A DNA stretch of 64,000 bases. Source: Phoenix dactylifera (lineage: Eukaryota > Streptophyta > Magnoliopsida > Arecales > Arecaceae). Each line of letters begins with the position of its first letter. Within the stretch, counting starts at the first letter, position 1. Below the pieces are notes generated by a model. That model was not told where the DNA came from. It did no database searches and worked only from the letters and a program-made list of their open reading frames with translations. The position numbers were made by a program, and so were the translations under genes. Positions 24,483-38,403 of this stretch are shown piece by piece. The stretch lies in NCBI RefSeq assembly GCF_009389715.1, contig NC_052404.1, forward strand, positions 2,038,738 through 2,102,737, given 5' to 3'.

Positions 24483-26163
24483 TCTCCACCCATAGGAAAC
24501 CCCATGAATAAAGCAAGGAAAAGAGTGCATGACCTCAAGCACGCTTCTCTCTTTATTTTTCAAATTAGGCAAACTATTTGCATCATGCTAGGTACCAACT
24601 AATTCCAACCAATTTTGGCCGGGACATATAGGATGTCCTTGCTTGGCTAAGGAGCAATTTCTCACACTTTGTATTATCTTGTTTTCTTGACAGAACAATA
24701 CGATACAAACAATATCATCCTATTTTCGGCAAACCTTAGTTCTTAGTCATTTATATTTTTTAATATAGATTTGACATCTTTTAGGGTGCTGAGAGTGTCT
24801 ATTTTGTACATCACCTATACTTGATATCAACTTCATGTAAAAAAAAAGATAAATCTATAAAGTGTCATCCACCAAATATCATAATATCAATTTTTATGTG
24901 TGTAAAGATATACTATCTAATAATAAATAAGATCATCCATTAAATATAATAGCACTACTCATAAGTTAAAAATATCCACAATTGCATATCATCAACTATC
25001 GAAGAAAGATGTTCATAATTACATGACATAATTCACTTCTTATTTTCCTCCTCTCCTATACTCTTTTTGGCTAAGACATGAAATAACTCGATAAACTCAT
25101 ACTTTAAACAACTTGTTGGACCACTGATTGTTAGAGTCGTCCAATTGAAATGTAGCCAATCTATTATAGAATAATTTACTCCCATTGAGCTTGTAGTATG
25201 GTGGTTGTTATAGCAAATGTTTGTTTGATATATCGGCCATTTCATAACAAAACACTATCTAATGCTTTTTGGGCTAGCAATGGTAAACCTAATTTTTACA
25301 ATAACGGACTTGACATATTGACACTCCTCTATGAAAGAATTTATACTCGCAATATCCCTCCCCCACCCCAAAAAAATATATAAAACACCTTGACAAAAAG
25401 AAAATAAAATATCAAAAGAAATTTATCATATATAAATTTAGAATAATGCTACAACAGTTAGATATTTGGCATCAAGAAAAAAAGTTTATGGTTAAGAGTG
25501 GATTGATGCGGTTCATAGGATTAGCTTAATTTATGGGTGAATTCTAGTATAAAGTGCTAACTATCTTATGAATTGCGGTTCTGAAGCTATTCTTGGTACC
25601 AAATTGCATCTTAAAGTATTTTTATAGAGTAAGATGCTAAAGACCACCTGCTAGATAGTCACTTAGATCAACAGGTTAACATGAAAGTCGATGACTAATC
25701 AAATGGTAACCATGACAACAACATCAGCTTGGAGAGCTAAACAGTGATATGGTAGATCATTGGTAGAGGTACTCTTTCATAAATTAACATCATCAACAAG
25801 GTCATAAGAATCAACATTTTATTTAAATTCCCATACCATCATCAACATATCAGCCGAGATGAAAAACCTAGCTGGAGTCTAATTGAAATCAAATTATACG
25901 ACAATAAAGGTATCGCGGTCGGCAATTGGGTGAGATTAACACCTCTTCCGAGTCGAACCTGAACTCAGAACACGACCCAAGGCCCAAATATCGGACATGC
26001 GAGGGTTCGTTCTTTCCAAGCCGGAGGGAGGGTTCTTTCTTTCCAAGTCGGCCAAGCCCTTCTCCCTTCTTTCTCTCGCTCGCTCGCGGACGTAAGCAAG
26101 CGCTGGGATAAAAGAGCCATCCATTCCCTTTCTTTGAGGGAAGAAAGCGTCGGCCTTGTGGCA
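24483..26163 (+). other. Spacer and promoter/5' leader of the 331-aa protein gene
   Basis: 24.5–25.9 kb is AT-rich with nothing recognised. From about 25920 the composition rises in GC, with repeated TTCTTTCCAAG(T/C)CGG words and a CTCGCTCGCTCGCG run, consistent with a plant core promoter and 5' UTR for the gene starting at 26164. No clear TATA box is seen in this part. Confidence 0.5.
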
Positions 26164-29100
26164 ATGGCGGGGGTTGCTCTCCTGGTTGATCTCTTGAAGA
26201 GAAGTCAGGGCTTCTCCGCCCAATCCCTCCACTCCCACAGCTTGTTCTCCGCCACCGTCGCCGCCTCGGCCGCGGCCGCTTCCATTGCGGCGGGGAGGCC
26301 TTTCGCCTCCCGCGCTATTTTCGGGTGAGTTTATTGGATCCCCCCTTTCTTGCCTGCGTTCTCGGTGTTTTTGTTTCATAATCTCTTGTTGGGATTAGAA
26401 GATTTAAGATTCTCGTTCATAGGTTTCACCAGATCAAGAAAAAGATCGTTTTTCTCTAACAAAAAAAACATCATCTTTCTCTGGTTCCCGTTACTAAATT
26501 TACGCTACAAAGGTGTGAGTATGCGTCAAGAACTTAGATATAAACGGATATAATTTCTAGTAATGGGTAATCCGTGGTGGAATTATCAGAACTTTCCTTT
26601 TCCTTCTTTGATTGTAGTCTGCATTGGATTGGATCTGGAACGAATTCTCTGTGCAAAGTTGTGAGGACAGATAATGCGAGGATGAATGAGTCTGCTGACC
26701 TATTCTAGGCAGCTCCAACATCAAATTTTTAAACAGTTTATGCTTGTTGTACATGAAATTGTTTATGATTTTCCACATTCTGTATAATTTATTATATATT
26801 TGAAGCTATGGTTTTACTGATAAGAATCAAACATGGGATAATTTTGGATATTAATTAGGAGGCAAGGATTTAGTCATATTCAAATTTAAGCAAAAGTATG
26901 CGACTTTAGAAGGGAAAGAGGGCCTTCTCTTGAAGCATAAACTGCTGGTTGGAGAGTACAAAAATGTACCATGTTGGTAGCAGTATAAGCTTATAAGGCT
27001 AAAGAGCAATCTCATGAAATTCCTATGTCTAGAAGAAAAGGTAATTGATGGGGTTCTGATATAGGGTATTGCGTTTAACTTTCATGGAAAAGTTATTAGC
27101 TAAAGCTCAAAATGTTTGATGGAATAATGCACGCTCTAATGGGGTGAAACGTGTAAGAAAGTTCAGAAAGTTTTACTATTACTTGGAGCAATAGACTTTG
27201 AGGATTATAGGTATTCAACAAGATGTTGACTTATAAAGACGAGATGGGTCATCATAGTTGTGCTGAAATGACAAAAGTAAAAAAACTGTCGCCATCATGT
27301 TTGTAATGAAAAGAAATAATTTTAAGATGCTCCAACAACGGTCAGATATTCTTACAAGGCCACTTCTGTAATGACAAATACAAAGTTTACTTTGTTAAGT
27401 TCCAGAATGTAGTATGGTTGTGGGGGAACAGATGATATTTAGCTTTTCAAGTGTCTCTTCTGAAGGGCTGAACTGGAAGGATCTGTAGAATGAGGTGGTC
27501 ATATAGTAGAGTATGTTGGCGAAGATTTTCTAGTTATTTAAGGTGGCTAGGCAGGATATAATCTAGGAAGGAAAACTGTCGTTTTTGTGGCCAGTATTTA
27601 TCTATGTTAAAGAAGAACATCTGGAGTTCAATATGAAGTGTGCAACTATTCTGGAGGATATAAAAGGGTAGTCAGATGATTATCTCTATAATGTCTCTTC
27701 ATGAGATGCTTCTTGGTGTCATGAAAAAGTGTAGAGAGAGAGAGAGAGAGCCATTCCTTGTATCTAATTTGGATCCTGTATTTGTTTTCTCTTGTGTTTG
27801 AGCTTCTTGTAAGTGCTTTTCTTAGGTTCCTGTCTCACGATGCTTTTGTGAGGTTTTGTAACCTTTTTTGATGGTCACTCTTGTTCTATTAACTTAATTG
27901 TATCTTGAAGTGTATTCTTATACATGCTATTCTGGCTATCCATTAATTAAAATTTTTGATGTAGCTAGTGAAGATCACTGGCACCTCATTTATTTCGGAG
28001 TATCTGTTGCACCTGCATTTCTTATTTAATTTTAAAGATCATACTGTTTTCTTGCTGATGCAATCATATTTTCCAATTCTCATGTACCTTGTTTCTTGTA
28101 ATGGATTGTTCGTTTATTCAATTGTAAAGATCACACTCTTCCCATTTGGTACGTTGTAAGAGTTGCCATAACTGACTGGCTTAGCCTGATGCCCTTTATT
28201 AGAAGTCAGCCTCCAGAGTCCTTTTTCTTGCATTCATTCTACAAAGGGGTAGTCCCATAGCTCGTGTGTTTTTCTAGACCTGTTTAATACATCCATTAAG
28301 GTCTTATAGCTTGCATCTCTTTCCTTCTTTCTTTTCGGATCTTAAACTTTCTCTTTACTATCACAACGTGTAGTTTTTGTTGCATATAAACCATACCTTT
28401 TGAATCAGTTCATTATTTTTATGTCTTTCGATGCATGGCTCAAATTATTTCTCTTTGTGTTCATTACTTCATTCACCCACATATCAATCTCAACAATGTC
28501 GCCTTTGGTGAACTATCTTTGAAACTCCCGGCTTTCCTCATTTTTTGGAACAATGCAGCATTGGCACACTTGGCAATTTCATAAAAATCTGCCTTAGGTA
28601 TCACTAGCATGCATCATATTATAATGGTCTGGAAAGAGAAGCAATGTCCATTTCATTTAACCTATACATAATACTCCAGAGAATTGTGATATATCTTTCC
28701 ACTGTTCTGTGATGAGATAGCCAAATCAGTTACAGTCAATTGCAGTACCTTTTGGCCATTGAATTTGAATGTGACCATATTTTTCATTGTAATCCTGTAA
28801 ACATTTCTGATGACATATGTTAAGAATAGGTATTTTGTAAGCACCTTCTTGTGGTTGTGATAGAGTTGTTAACGCACAACTCATCATTTAAAAGAGAATT
28901 CCTTTATATTGGTTACACCATTATTTCATGTTGTGGTTATCTGAAATTCATGGCCTTCATCTCTAATGGCTGTAATGTATTTTATTTCAGTGATGGAGGA
29001 TTATTTTCGATTGCTTATTGTGATGCTGGTGCAAGTGCAGCATTGAACACTGATTATGTTCCTGATCTTCACAGTGCTTCTAAAGATACATTTTATCATG

Positions 29101-32100
29101 ATTCAATTAAGTACAGAACTAAAGAATACCCTATACAGCTAAAACCTCTTTTTTCGGCCTTTGGACTTAAGGCCCTTGGAATGACATCACTAAGGTCCTT
29201 TTTGTTGTTCTATTTGCCCCTTTTGGAACCTCGCCCTCCTGTAGAAGATGATGATGATGATGATTTCCTACAAGATGCGCCAGAAGAGAGGCCTATAGAT
29301 TTGGTTACACCTTTCCAGAATTCGGTGAAACAAATTATCCGTGAGGTGAATCTTTTGACTTTTGATTATTGTCTCCTTTTAATCTTCTTCTAATCATCTG
29401 AGTGGATTTTGTAGCTCCCAGTATCCCTGCTTTGAATTGCTAAAGGTTGTTGTTAACAATTCACTAGCTTTTTAGTTGATTCTATATGCATTTGAAGGTG
29501 CACTCTTGCAAATTAACTAGAAATTGGGATTTCAACTGCTTTTCCATACTTGGTTATTGTTACAAACCACTTATTGATACGGTTTGGAACATATATTGTT
29601 CAGACAATACATTCTGATCTTATTTAATTAACCATACAATTTACATTATAGCTCTTGTTGAATCTGTTCCATGACTATAATCATCATCCCTTCAGATAAG
29701 GTGCGATAAGCCTAAGATAGTCATTGATATGGAGATCAAATATTTGGTATCCTCATTAGCAAGTTAATGATTCTGATTTGGAGTTAAGAGTGTTTGAGTT
29801 GCCCTTTTTTTTTTAAAGAAATACAAATTAGTTGTTTACAAAATAAATTGCTAGCATTTATAATTAAGTGCTAGTACTTTACAACAAACTGTTCCCTACA
29901 AATGATCCAACATATATTCCATCTTATACTAGTTACATGCAATGCATGTGATTATAATGTAAACACTAAGCTAATTTGTACCTAAGTAATTTCCTTTATG
30001 AATGCTAACTCAACCCCATCGAATTTGTTGCAATTCCAATGGATTGGGTTATGCAGCTGATCAAACTGATGTAATGGTTTGAGTGCTTGCTTCACATTCA
30101 CCTACTGGCTATGGTTCATTTGTATATCAAAAAGTTTTGGATTGACTATTTAAGCCACACAAAGATTGTTGTTGAACTTTTTTGTTAGAGCTGTAAAAGT
30201 ATAAAGATTGAGAGAAAAATATTATGTACCTTATAATTTACTTCAATAGATTATGTATTTTATAATCTATTGCACATTTATTTAAAAAAATTCTTGCACG
30301 ATGTAAAAGTACAGAGAAGTACTTGTCTTCTAGGTCAAATTTGCAACTGAATGTGGTGCATTGAACTGCATCGCTATTAGTTGATGTGGTTGTGGACAGT
30401 AAATATGCAATAGAGGTCATATTTATAGGTCCTAGGGTTGTGCTGGTGCTGTTCAAGCCAATTCCCTTTTTAGATTGGTGATGTGTTGCCGATCATTTTT
30501 CCATTTATTAAAATCAATTGACAACTTGAAATAAGACATTACACAAATATTATCTTATTTTATTATCATTTTGAATTAGACGGATGCTTTTCTGCGAATG
30601 CAGAAAAACCTGTTGAAAAATTAGATTCTGTTGTAAACAGACATTTTTGTCTCTGTCTTCATAACTTACCAGGTTTTAGACAAACTTTCTCAACAGTTAT
30701 TGTGGCCTAAATAGTGAGCCCAAAATTTCAAAATACATTTTGTATTTTCAGTTGTTAGGATACTCCAATGCCACCCTTGAAATTTTGTTGCTACATTCAT
30801 CTACCTCTTCCTCGAGGAAGAGGAACAATTGTAAATTTTGCAACTAGTAGTTGATATGAGGTTTATGATATTTACCAAACTCGTATAAGGAGGTGTCCTT
30901 TGTTGCAAAAGACTAAGAACTTATGGCATTGGAGTGGTACAAAGCCCAGCTCCCAGAATCACGAGTTTATTGGATTGAGCCAATATTTGTAAAGTTAATT
31001 ACAAGTGCATTCTTTAGGAAAGATTATAAAAATATAAACTAGTTATAGATATGAAAGCAGCATGTTGGCCATACATTAACACGGCAAAACACATAAAGAT
31101 ATAAAAAAAGATAATTACATTTTGCTAACAGCCCTCCTCTGCCAATTGGGAAAGGAGGTGAAATTTATGGCTAAATGGTTATCTTCATTTGCTCCTGTAG
31201 CGTGTAAATGTTGTTGAACGCTTAAAAATATTATAGTATTGAATTTGAAACCTAGCCATATGATTAGATCCATGATGAAATGGGGTAACGAGAACATTGT
31301 AGGTTATAAATGCCTACATGATGCCATATTCTGCCCACCTTTCCCTACTCAATTCATAATTGCCATGCTTTAAAGATAATTGCCATGCTTTAAAGATGAT
31401 CACAGACCCTATGAGAAGATTTGTCTACTTTGTTCTATAAAGCCTCAGAAATATCCTTTTTTTTTACATATTCTTGGGAGAAAATAATTGATAACTTAGT
31501 ATTTGTCTAGTCGCTAACTCCAGTGCACTGGCCTCAATATCATCATCATGAAGATTATCAACCTCTCTAGTATTTGCAAAGGTGTCATGAAGTTGTGGTT
31601 GTTTTGATATCATGAGTAGATATATTATCAAGACTCCTATTCCCGGTTACTCTTTTATTTGTATTCTTATTGTAGGTCCAATGCAATGCTTTTACAAGAA
31701 GGAGATGAAAAATCTTTACCTCGTTATGTTCAAGTGGTTGCCCTTTTGGCAATTCCATGATTAGAGAGACTTATTTGTAGTATTCTTTTGTCTTTCGAGT
31801 AGTCTGAATTGAGACATATCTTTTTGCTACCAGTTTGCAATGATTTGATACATGCATCAATATTATGGTAACAGTGAAAAGAAATACATCATGTGTAGAA
31901 TATCTGGCCAAGTGGAGTACATGAGATCAGTTTTAAGATTTTTGTTTATAAATGAGTTAAGGACTAGGTCTTGAATGGCCACCTCACAGTAATAGTTAAC
32001 ATGTTAGCATTATTTCCCGCATGGACTGATTGGTGTGATACTTTGTTCCGACCCTCTCTAAACCGAAAAATAAAGCTAGATATAATCTAAGGAAATGGAT

Positions 32101-34614
32101 AAATTAAAACTATGTATAATTAAGAAAATGGAAGCAAAACTCCTTGTACAAATGTGTGATGCAGATGTTGATAGGACAAATTTTGCTGAAGACTATCAAG
32201 CAGAACTAAAATATGGGATAAGGCTTATGAGTTATTGTTACTGAAATCTGGCTTGTGCAATGCGCGTGCTTGATTGAGGGAAGAGAGTGCTCAATGGATG
32301 GCTGACAGAAGCAGGAGAGGGAGGTCATTCTGTTGTCAACCTTCATTTCTTTCCTACACAAGAATTTAATAAGAAAATCTGTATTTTGGAGATGTGTGCT
32401 TTTTCATGATATACTTACTCTCTGTATTTTATTTTTTTTGCATTATGTTTATAAATTTATACGAATATGCTTTCATGCGTACTTTTTTCTAATTAATCAA
32501 CTTTTTTGGTTTTAGCAAACAAATTGTTCCTCCTCAGTTTGTGCTACTTCGCACTGCTTTTCAGGTGTTCTCTTACCATTTGCCAACATACTCAACTTGA
32601 TTGTGCATACATCATTCGTTGAGATTGTAGGACCTATAAGCTGAATTATGTTGACCAATGAGCCTTGTCCAATTTATATATGATAGACTTTATATGGATG
32701 AATGTGTTTAAGATTTGTTCTCAACTTTTTAAATCGAATTTGCTTATATTCATTTGTTTAATAGCAATTTTGTCAATCATAGGAGCAACAACTTACTGGT
32801 TTTAGCTGTCTTATGCATTTCAGACTTCTATTGTAACGACTAGACGAGTGCTGGAAAGACTTGCTGTTCAGTATGTTTCACCAAGAATGGCATGGAAACT
32901 TCTTAAAGGTACTTAGCCTTACAAATCTACAAAAATATATTTTTTCACAAATGTTTGAAGTGCTTCTCTATGCTCCTCTGTCTTGCTGGGTATGATAGTT
33001 GCCAAGTCAACGACCCTATTTTAGCTAAATCCTTCAGAGAAATTGAGCTGCGGGGATACAAAACCGATAAACATTTTTTACTTGTAAATTTAAAAATGAA
33101 CTGCATGAACAGTGGTGATATTGTGTAATAAATTTCCTTTTTTTCATTAAAAATTCTTAGGAGAATTCGGAATAGTTTGCTGATCTATTTCCATTGTGTT
33201 AAATTATTAATTTTGACAAAGACATGGAAGATCTAGAATCATCTTGCACATCATGTGTTCCATGGTTTACAAATGAAAGAGTTCAGAGCTGTCGGTTCGG
33301 TTGCTGTGCTAGTTCAATAAGTTGTTCAGCAAGCAACTTTTGTTGGAAAGTACCAGCTTGCTCCACTTTATACTTCAGAACGTTTATCTATACTGCATTT
33401 AGGAGTTGTTTTGGTAGGCAACAATAGTATGTGCCATCCTTATTTTCAGATTCTCATAATGGCCTTTTTTCTTTTGCGTGGTGGGTGGAGGGCTTATGGA
33501 GAAGCAGTATATGCTTTCCCTGATTGATTTATGAGGGGGTGATAATACATGCTTATGTGCAAAGACATGTTTCTAACTCACCTGGGCACCAAGAGAATTC
33601 TCAGTTAGCACATATAATAAGTACTTCTAGTCTTCCTTATTTTCTTCTTGATATTGATTGTGGAAACAAATGACAAAGGAATGGAAACATTATAGTGCCC
33701 ATGCATCTGACGTGCCACAAAGTTGGCCATGTCATTTTTCTTTTGTCAACCTTTTCTCTCTTGACCAAAAGTTGCAAACATGGTCCTTATTTGATTACAC
33801 ACTAGTCATTGACCCTATACATCATTAAAAAAAAAATCCTTTAAGGTGTATTGAGGTTAGCCTTATGATTAGCCTCTCACACATAGCCCTTATTAAGACC
33901 AACTTCATCGTATTATTGTCATCTTCAACTGAGATCATTGATATGCATTTTTCCCATACTGTTCATCAACTTTATCCTCTTTAGCCTGCATTGCCAACTT
34001 ACTTAGTGTACGGTCTTAAATTGCTGCCAATTGGTTTCTTTTATTATTGTCCATAGTACTACTTGAAGCTTCCTTTGGAGCAGGATTTTAAGTTTTGGCT
34101 GAAACCAATCAATTTCGGCTGAGACCAAATGAAACTAAGCCCAATCAGTTTCAGTAGAAATTGACTAGCTTCAGTTAAGTTTCGGTGGTTTTAGCCTGTT
34201 TCAGCTGATATTAGCGATAGATGTGTCTTTTGAGTTTTAATATTATTTTTTTAATCTAATATCATTTTTTTATCATTGTAAGTACATAGGATATATAATA
34301 TCAATTATTAAAGTTTTCCCTTTTATTTTCTTGAGTTAAATTAGAGATTCAGTAATAAAGAAAAAGATTCGACTGCACTAAGCAATGAAAAACTTAATAA
34401 TAGCTAATATAATGAATGTTCAAATAATTAAAGTTTGAGAAGTAAGTAATATACACACAGATGCACAAATACATATAAATACATGCATGCATACATACAT
34501 ACATATACATACATACATGCATATACATACATACATGCATATACATACATACATACATATACATATATACATACATACATATACATATATAGATACATAC
34601 ATATACATATATAG

Positions 34615-34665
<51 letters not shown>

Positions 34666-34796
34666 CATATATATACATATATATACATACATACATATAT
34701 ATATACATACATACATATATATACATACATACATATATATACATACATACATATATATACATACATACATATATATACATACATACATATATATAC

Positions 34797-34830
<34 letters not shown>

Positions 34831-37800
34831 ACATACATATATATATACATACATATATATATATATATGATCATGGTGCAAAATGCTAGTATACTAATAG
34901 GTTTCACTTATATGCAATATTAACTTCCATCTTAAATTGTCTAAATTACATAAATAAGGAACCTATATAATACAAGATATCCTAAAATGTGGTGTAATAG
35001 CTTTTCTTGGCTTCTTTTATTTTCTTCACATTGAATTCTTCTTAAATTTTCTTTCTGAAACTTTGAAACCTGGAGTAGAGCTTCTGAAACCACCGAATCT
35101 GCTGAAGCCAGAATTGTGTGGACTTGGCTGGAACTGAAACTAAGTTTTCAATCTTGCTCTAGAGGATGGCTTCTGGTCATTTACATTTTATGCATTGGTT
35201 TACATGGCATGTCACCATCATTCTACTTCATGGCTTCTAGTTATAAATCCTATTGGTGTTTACCCTTGCATATGACTTCATTCATTGTCATGTGTCCACA
35301 AGCGCAATATTGGCTCATCCAATGAAGCAAACACCTTGGCAATTCCTCCAGCAGTAACTGAAGTTCTTTGAGTCCTATTTAGCAGATTTATTTCATAGTC
35401 ATTCCTTTTTTAATGCTACCGGTGTAATATGGTCCACCTTGAGTATTAAGGAGGTTGTGGGAAACAGTTGGTATAGCAGCCCTTAATCATTCTATATACC
35501 TGCTGCACTTGAATATTTAGTGTACTTTATGCATGTAATTTTGTCTTTTTGTGATTTATGCATATACTGTGTAAATAAATCGATATGTTGTTGCATGATA
35601 ACCCATGCATTTGTTATTTCTCTTGAGTCCTTTATATCTATCTAAAAGATGATCTACAGACAGCTGATGCACATATAAGTCAGGCATATGGTTGCACAAC
35701 ACCCCCTATAGAACATGCTGCTGCTACTAATATAAAATATCAAGCCTGAAGTATATGGACTGTGAAGAAACATTAACATTGTGCATTTTGGGGATCTTGT
35801 CAGTTGCTATTTTAGGGTGCTATGTTATATTTACTGGAGGACATCCATTGCATCATTTTTTTTTTCAATACAGATGAAGTTTCTTTCGAACAAAAACATT
35901 TGTCTGTTCCACTATTTGTTTCCATTATCTGAATAATCAGTTGTTCTTCACATGCTAATGATTGAGTTGTGGTTCTCAGACATTCCTAAGTCAGCCAGGC
36001 GCAAAGCCAACAGAGGGATGCCATCTCTCTTGTATTTCTACAGTGTCAGCAGAACAACTTTCAGAGGTTGAACTTTTGGCAATAATATCTTTCATTTGTA
36101 AGCTATAGATATTCTCACTGATTCTTATTGTCATCTTTTTTTCCCCATCAGGACATTTGTTAGGCGTAGCTGCATCATGGCTTGTTCAGACCATGGTTGA
36201 AATTTACAGATGCTTCATCCGCAAGTCCAACAATGGTAATGAAGAGGTTGATATAAGGGCGAAAGTCAGACGTTTTAGGAAAAAGGTGTACGGAACTATG
36301 GTCAAATGTAGTGCATCATTAGTTTTTGCATCAATTGGTGCAGGGATTGGTGCCCTTTTTCATCCCTCAACTGGTCAATGGATTGGTAAGTAAACAGCTC
36401 ATGGACTTTTCACACATAATCTTTTGGTTAAGGCCATTGATTGTTGCCCGAATATGCTTCATCTTCTTAATTAACTAAATCACAAGACAATTATATAATT
36501 TTCTGAAAAAAATCTTGAAAATTATCTGCCCATTCTTCTTTTGATCAACACTTAGTAAAAATGTAATTGCCTCTTTCAGGTTTGAACTGATGGTAGTTAA
36601 TAATGGAATCCAGAAACTTCCATTCCGAAATTTATTTTAGGGAAGTGTAACCCCAGCTCTTTCTTGATCACCTGTTGATAATGATCAGATAGACAGGCAC
36701 ACAGACATTCTATATATAAATTCATAGCAATAAATATTTAATGCATGAACATCACTATGCTAGAATGTAAATGCTAATGACATATTGGCAACAAGATCTG
36801 CTGTCTCTTGATGTGCATGGTTAAGGTGTTGAATTTGTAAGATCAACCATTATGATGCTCAAGCTCATGATTATAAAAGAGAGATCATAACCTTTTTAAG
36901 GATGTTTTTTTTTGGCTTTCCTTGTATATTTAATCCTCCTACTAAGTTGTGTGGCATTAGGATGCTGATGCCACATGAAGAGTTCTAGATTTAGTGTACT
37001 TCTGCATTCTTGCTTGGGTATAAACAAGATATATCTTTTAAGATTTTGGAATAAGTGAAAAAATTGATAGAGCTCATAATAAATTATGTTTGCCTCTAAG
37101 AATATTTTGAATAGCTTAGCTAAGACCTTATTACATAATACAACTAATATATTTGAGGTAAGCTTCCTTGAAAATCCTTCTACATGGTTGACATTGACGC
37201 TAGTGTTTACATGAAGACACAAATAGGGATGTTCAAATCCTCTGTTCACTAGGGGAGTTAGGGGTATCTACAGACCTCTTCTATCAAAAAATGCAATATC
37301 ATAATGTAAATAGTCTCTATGTGGGATGTTCTGTGCAATATGTAACAGCTCTTCTGGACAACATGCTGACATTTTAGACATGTCACTGTGACAGGCATGA
37401 TGACCACCGAACCGTGGCTTAAAATCCCTTCAGCTCCAAATTCATTACCAATCACGTGGTTCCTCCTAAATGTTCAGGTGTCCATTAGGACATGGTTGCA
37501 TGTTAGACACATGTCAAATGCTGTGACATAGGCACTAGTGACCACTTAAACGTGGCTTAAAATCCCTTCAAATTCATTACCGATCACTTGGTTGCTCCTA
37601 AATGCAACCTGGTCACACGGTGTTGCTAAGTAGCTCGCTCATATTTCAGTAGCTACAGGTTTCATTGATTCTTAATAATAGTTTATTTTTTAACTTTATT
37701 TGACTACTCATTATTTGGTTGTATGCTCGCATGAACTTGAACTGTTGAGCTTTTTTTTGAATGAATAAATAATATTATTCTACATTTCATAAGAATATGT

Positions 37801-38403
37801 CATTTTACGAAAATAATTTTAAAGGCTTTTTTCTGCATTATGTTATTTTCCTTTTTCAGCTTATTCTGATTTAGTTCTATTCATCAACCTGCAAGCTACT
37901 TTTGGTTGAGCTAATCATGCAATCCCACTTTACACCTATGAAATGCCATTTCCGTATCAATCTTAAACATCCTTCTTTTTCCTCCTATATTACTGAAACA
38001 TTTTAATTCTCACCTTCTATTATGCCATCCTGGCCTGCCCTCATCCAAAAACTACAGTTGTCATTAATTCTAGAAATAATCTTCATGACTTGAGTAGCTG
38101 ATTAACAGTGCTTTCTGTGACCAATGACCCGTTTAACCAGTGAGGATCTGGCCTATCTTTTGGTTGGTTGGATTCTTTAAACACGTAATGATTGTTGATT
38201 CGTTAATGTCCAGTTTATGACATTCTTTCTGGTGTTGTCTGCCTTATTATTATTCCATTTTACTTTATACCGTCTATTAAGCCTTCTGACCTAGCCATTG
38301 CTTAATATTGTGCTTCTGTGATGCCACAGGTTGTGCTCTTGGGGATTTCGCAGGGCCTGTCATTGTCGTTGTTTGTTTTGAGAAGCTTCAAATGGATATA
38401 TGA
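26164..38403 (+). CDS. Conserved plant protein of unknown function, 331 aa, probably organellar membrane protein
   Basis: Six exons join in frame: 26164–26324, 28991–29345, 32824–32908, 35980–36066, 36152–36385, 38330–38403 (TGA), 996 bp in total. All introns are GT–AG. The N-terminus ([17 protein letters not shown]) followed by an Ala/Ser-rich stretch without acidic residues looks like an organelle transit or membrane signal. Then come a conserved central part ([20 protein letters not shown]), an acidic run of six Asp (about residues 126–131), [20 protein letters not shown], a [13 protein letters not shown] segment, and hydrophobic [18 protein letters not shown] near the end, closing with a Gly-rich [15 protein letters not shown] tail. 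I recognise it as a single-copy land-plant family (my recollection is that the Arabidopsis member is an unnamed 'transmembrane protein'), but no biochemical role is known to me. Introns total over 11 kb, and intron 3 contains a large microsatellite. Confidence 0.88.
34085..35150. repeat. Diverged inverted repeat flanking a long microsatellite (intron 3)
   Basis: The left arm (about 34085–34215) is full of TTTCGGCTGA/GTTTCAG words and contains TTTCGGTGGTTTTAGCC. The right arm (about 35055–35150) contains the reverse complement of a related stretch (CTGAAACCACCGAATCTGC, GGAACTGAAACTAAG). Between them lies a ~400-bp array. It resembles a foldback-type repeat, but no target duplication was found. 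Confidence 0.45.
34460..34868. repeat. TACATA/TATATACA microsatellite array, ~400 bp
   Basis: Phased repeats of CATACATATATATA, TACATACA and TATA. Every frame is open on the minus strand and one on the plus strand, giving long Tyr/Ile/Cys/Met ORFs that are not genes. Confidence 0.98.

Noticed and set aside
34394-34907. Long open frames on both strands rich in Tyr, Ile, Cys and Met
   Set aside because: They are translations of the TACATA/TATA microsatellite; several overlapping frames are open at once.
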